Shown: piece after piece, positions 13,648-15,848 of the stretch
Numbering within the stretch: position 1 is the first letter of the stretch
Layout of the letters: each line of letters opens with the position of its first letter
Assembly (NCBI GenBank): GCA_029858245.1
Contig: JAOUFL010000024.1
Span: forward strand, 1 to 15,848
Reading direction: 5' to 3'
Source: Candidatus Zixiibacteriota bacterium
GTDB lineage: Bacteria; Zixibacteria; MSB-5A5; RBG-16-43-9
DNA: 15,848 nucleotides
The notes under the pieces: generated by a model
Seen by the model: only the letters and a program-made list of their open reading frames with translations
Told to the model about the DNA's origin: nothing
Database searches by the model: none
Made by a program: the position numbers and the translations under genes

Positions 13648-15848
13648 ATGCGGAAACGTTTAAAACAAATCTTGTTATTATCAATCTCTGTTTTCCTTTT
13701 ATTTGGTGCAGGTATTTTATTTGCTAAACAGGATAAGGTTCTTGAAATCAGAGGCTTGAAGAAAGTAGGAAGAGAGTTGAAAACAGAGTTTAAAAGCCGG
13801 GTCTCTCAGAAAAACCTGCTTGGTTTAAAAAGAAAATCGAAATTTTCTCTCCCGAGAATAGATAAGTACTATCCTCAGGTTGAAACCTTAAAGATTCTGG
13901 GAATAAGGGTAGAATTCCAGCAGGAGGTTCCGGATGACCCATTGACTACAGGGAACGGTCTTTTCGACCGCAGAAGCTATCAACAGCATTATGAGCAGGA
14001 AAGTCATATAATAGACCCCCCACCTCATTACCGGAAGTATTTCTTAGCACATTTAAAAGCGCTGAACAATTACTGGTATATTGTTTCCAAGGGGAAAGTA
14101 ATTCTGGATACTCTGGGTTCCGAGGTGTATCCTCTGGAGGAGTCATTAACTTACCAGCTGCCACATACTATCTCTTATTACGGTTCACCCGATTCTGCTG
14201 GTTATCCTTACGAAGGGTTGGGGAAATTTTTTCACGATTCTTTTCATCTGGCAGATTCGCTTTCTCCGGAAATCGATTTCTCGGCATATGATGCGTTTAT
14301 CATATTTCATGCAGGATCTGATAAGCAAAGCGATATTGGTAGTTTTTCTCCTACATATTCTCCGGAGGACCTTTACACCGGATTCATCATACATGAAACT
14401 CCGGTTTCAGTGGATAACGATAGTTTTGCATTCAATGAGGCAATCATAATGCCTGAGACAAGGTCACAGGATACGCGCATCAGTGCTTTAAATTCGGTGA
14501 TGGCTCATGAGTTCGGGCATCAGCTGGGGCTTCTCGATTTCTACAATACAAAAACCTTTACCACCCAGATAGGAAATTTTTCCCTGATGGACAATAATGC
14601 TCAGGATTTCGGGATCGAACTGGACAGCTGCAGAACCGCGGTTACGGGTCTTATCCCGGTTTACCCGGATGCCTGGAGCATGGCTTATCTGGGATTCAAT
14701 CAGCCCGAGGAGATTCTGAATCAGAATAATATAAAATTATACGCTTCGGAGATGCTCAGAGCTGATAGTATCCAGAGTGTTAAGATACCAGTTAATTCCG
14801 AAGAGTATTTTCTGATAGAGAATCGGCAGATGGATATCGATGGAGAATCAATTAGTCTGTTAGCGGATAGCGAAACAGGAGTAGTTTTAGGTCCCGTGAC
14901 TCCGGATAAAAAGCTCAATCGGGAATATGATGTTCTTCTGCCCGGTTCGGGTATTCTGATCTGGCATATTGACGAAGGGGTAGCTTATCTGGATTATGAT
15001 GGGGATGGGTTTACTAATTTCGAGGATAATGCACTGCAATGGGATAAGGATAGAAGGTTTATCACCCTGGAGGAGGCGGATGGTTACATAGATTTCGGGG
15101 GGGATTATTATACCGGTTTTGGATTACAGGAAGATATGTATTATCTGGGGAATAACTCCAATTTCACCCCCGATACCTATCCTTCCAGCCGCTCTAATAA
15201 TCGCTCCGAGACTCATATATATGTGACTAACATTGGTAAAAGCGGAGTGGTGATGAGCTTCAATGTGAAAAACGATATTATCCTTGCTGGCTGGCCCCAG
15301 AGGATACTGGCTGATTCAGGCAATAGCTCTATGGTTTATGGTGACTTGGACGGTGATGGGAAGGAAGAGGTTTTAACTGCCTCGGGGAGATTTATATATG
15401 CCTGGAGATTGGACGGCTCAAAATATATCCCCAATTCAGATGCTGTTCAGGTAGAAGGCCTGGATGGGGAATATACTCTTTATCCACTGGCAATTTTTGC
15501 CGAAGCGGAAACAACGATTTTCGGAACACCTTCCTTAGGGGATTTAAATAGAGATGATACCCTGGAGGTAGCGGTTGGTGACCTTAATGGTAAAGTTTAC
15601 ATCTGGAAAGCTGTGGATAATGATTCGGATGGAAGGGCTGATAATTTGAATGGGTTCCCAGTAAACATCGGTGGACAGATCTCGATGACTCCGGTTATAT
15701 CCGATTTTAAAGATGACTCCACCTGTTTAAACTGTTTAGAGGTTTTAACGGGCACATCTTTTGGTCAGCTGGCTCTACTTGAGTTCAAAGGCTTGTGGGA
15801 TGTTTACAGTTATTTTGAAAAGATCGTGGGTTTAGTTACCACGGATGT
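13648..15848 (+). CDS. Secreted M6-like metalloprotease with FG-GAP/VCBS-like repeats, 3' end outside the window
   Basis: An open frame of at least 733 codons with no stop before the window edge. ATG 13648 lies 17 bp after the porV stop, with a weak AGG (13638-13640) upstream, so it is probably cotranscribed. Residues 1-26 are a signal peptide (RKR, hydrophobic core, ILFA). The M6 (immune inhibitor A-like) zinc site is HEFGHQLGLLD, with H287 and H291 as ligands, E288 catalytic and D297 in the third-ligand position. NFSLMD and SGILIWHIDEG (about 433-443), also typical of M6 proteins, follow. From about 560 come FG-GAP-like repeats: YGDLDGDGKEEVLTA and LGDLNRDDTLEVAVGD, each followed by a YIW/YAW strand; these usually form a propeller that binds Ca2+. 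A C-terminal sorting domain like that of the PorU-like protein is expected beyond the edge but cannot be seen. It is likely a cargo of the neighbouring system. Confidence 0.88.
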   Translation, partial: MRKRLKQILLLSISVFLLFGAGILFAKQDKVLEIRGLKKVGRELKTEFKSRVSQKNLLGLKRKSKFSLPRIDKYYPQVETLKILGIRVEFQQEVPDDPLTTGNGLFDRRSYQQHYEQESHIIDPPPHYRKYFLAHLKALNNYWYIVSKGKVILDTLGSEVYPLEESLTYQLPHTISYYGSPDSAGYPYEGLGKFFHDSFHLADSLSPEIDFSAYDAFIIFHAGSDKQSDIGSFSPTYSPEDLYTGFIIHETPVSVDNDSFAFNEAIIMPETRSQDTRISALNSVMAHEFGHQLGLLDFYNTKTFTTQIGNFSLMDNNAQDFGIELDSCRTAVTGLIPVYPDAWSMAYLGFNQPEEILNQNNIKLYASEMLRADSIQSVKIPVNSEEYFLIENRQMDIDGESISLLADSETGVVLGPVTPDKKLNREYDVLLPGSGILIWHIDEGVAYLDYDGDGFTNFEDNALQWDKDRRFITLEEADGYIDFGGDYYTGFGLQEDMYYLGNNSNFTPDTYPSSRSNNRSETHIYVTNIGKSGVVMSFNVKNDIILAGWPQRILADSGNSSMVYGDLDGDGKEEVLTASGRFIYAWRLDGSKYIPNSDAVQVEGLDGEYTLYPLAIFAEAETTIFGTPSLGDLNRDDTLEVAVGDLNGKVYIWKAVDNDSDGRADNLNGFPVNIGGQISMTPVISDFKDDSTCLNCLEVLTGTSFGQLALLEFKGLWDVYSYFEKIVGLVTTD

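Overview
The window reads like a chromosome segment from an uncultivated bacterium of the FCB superphylum (relatives of Bacteroidota). The evidence is a PorU-like C25 peptidase with a C-terminal type IX-style sorting domain, next to a PorV-family barrel and an M6 metalloprotease. The DNA is moderately AT-rich, intergenic gaps are packed with palindromes, and several genes have weak Shine-Dalgarno sequences. A phylum cannot be fixed from this sequence alone. All real genes lie on the + strand.

Left part (1-6912), a mixed metabolic and housekeeping stretch. In order it holds the 3' end of a TrpB2-type tryptophan synthase beta gene (with an in-frame TAG near the window edge), a Ste24/M48 membrane protease, a small single-TM coiled-coil protein of unknown role, a REP-associated tyrosine transposase (RAYT), an aconitase-superfamily large subunit (isopropylmalate dehydratase/homoaconitase type), a DUF554 membrane protein and a class II (zinc) ketose-bisphosphate aldolase-like protein. 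Almost every gap here contains palindromes. Most are built as GTAG, a short linker, then a hairpin with a TTTA-like tip. The stem sequences differ from copy to copy while pairing is kept. Three copies are double hairpins closed by an outer GTAG/CTAC-containing stem. GTAG at the foot of a hairpin is the known signature of REPs acted on by RAYTs. The RAYT gene itself is bracketed by a second palindrome subtype with an AATTCC-rich core.

Middle (6913-7274), a regulatory region. A near-consensus sigma70 promoter (TTGACA, 16 bp, TATAAT) is followed by a leader of about 155 nt with a 13-bp long-range stem and then an intrinsic terminator placed before the next start codon. This looks like an attenuator or riboswitch of a class I could not identify.

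Right part (7275-15848), a probable secretion and surface-protein operon: porU-like sortase/peptidase, porV-like outer-membrane barrel, then an M6 metalloprotease with FG-GAP-like repeats that runs off the window. The most unusual gene is the PorV homologue. Its barrel is interrupted after about 100 residues by about 415 residues that look like a seven-bladed beta-propeller, itself interrupted three times by LysM-like segments.
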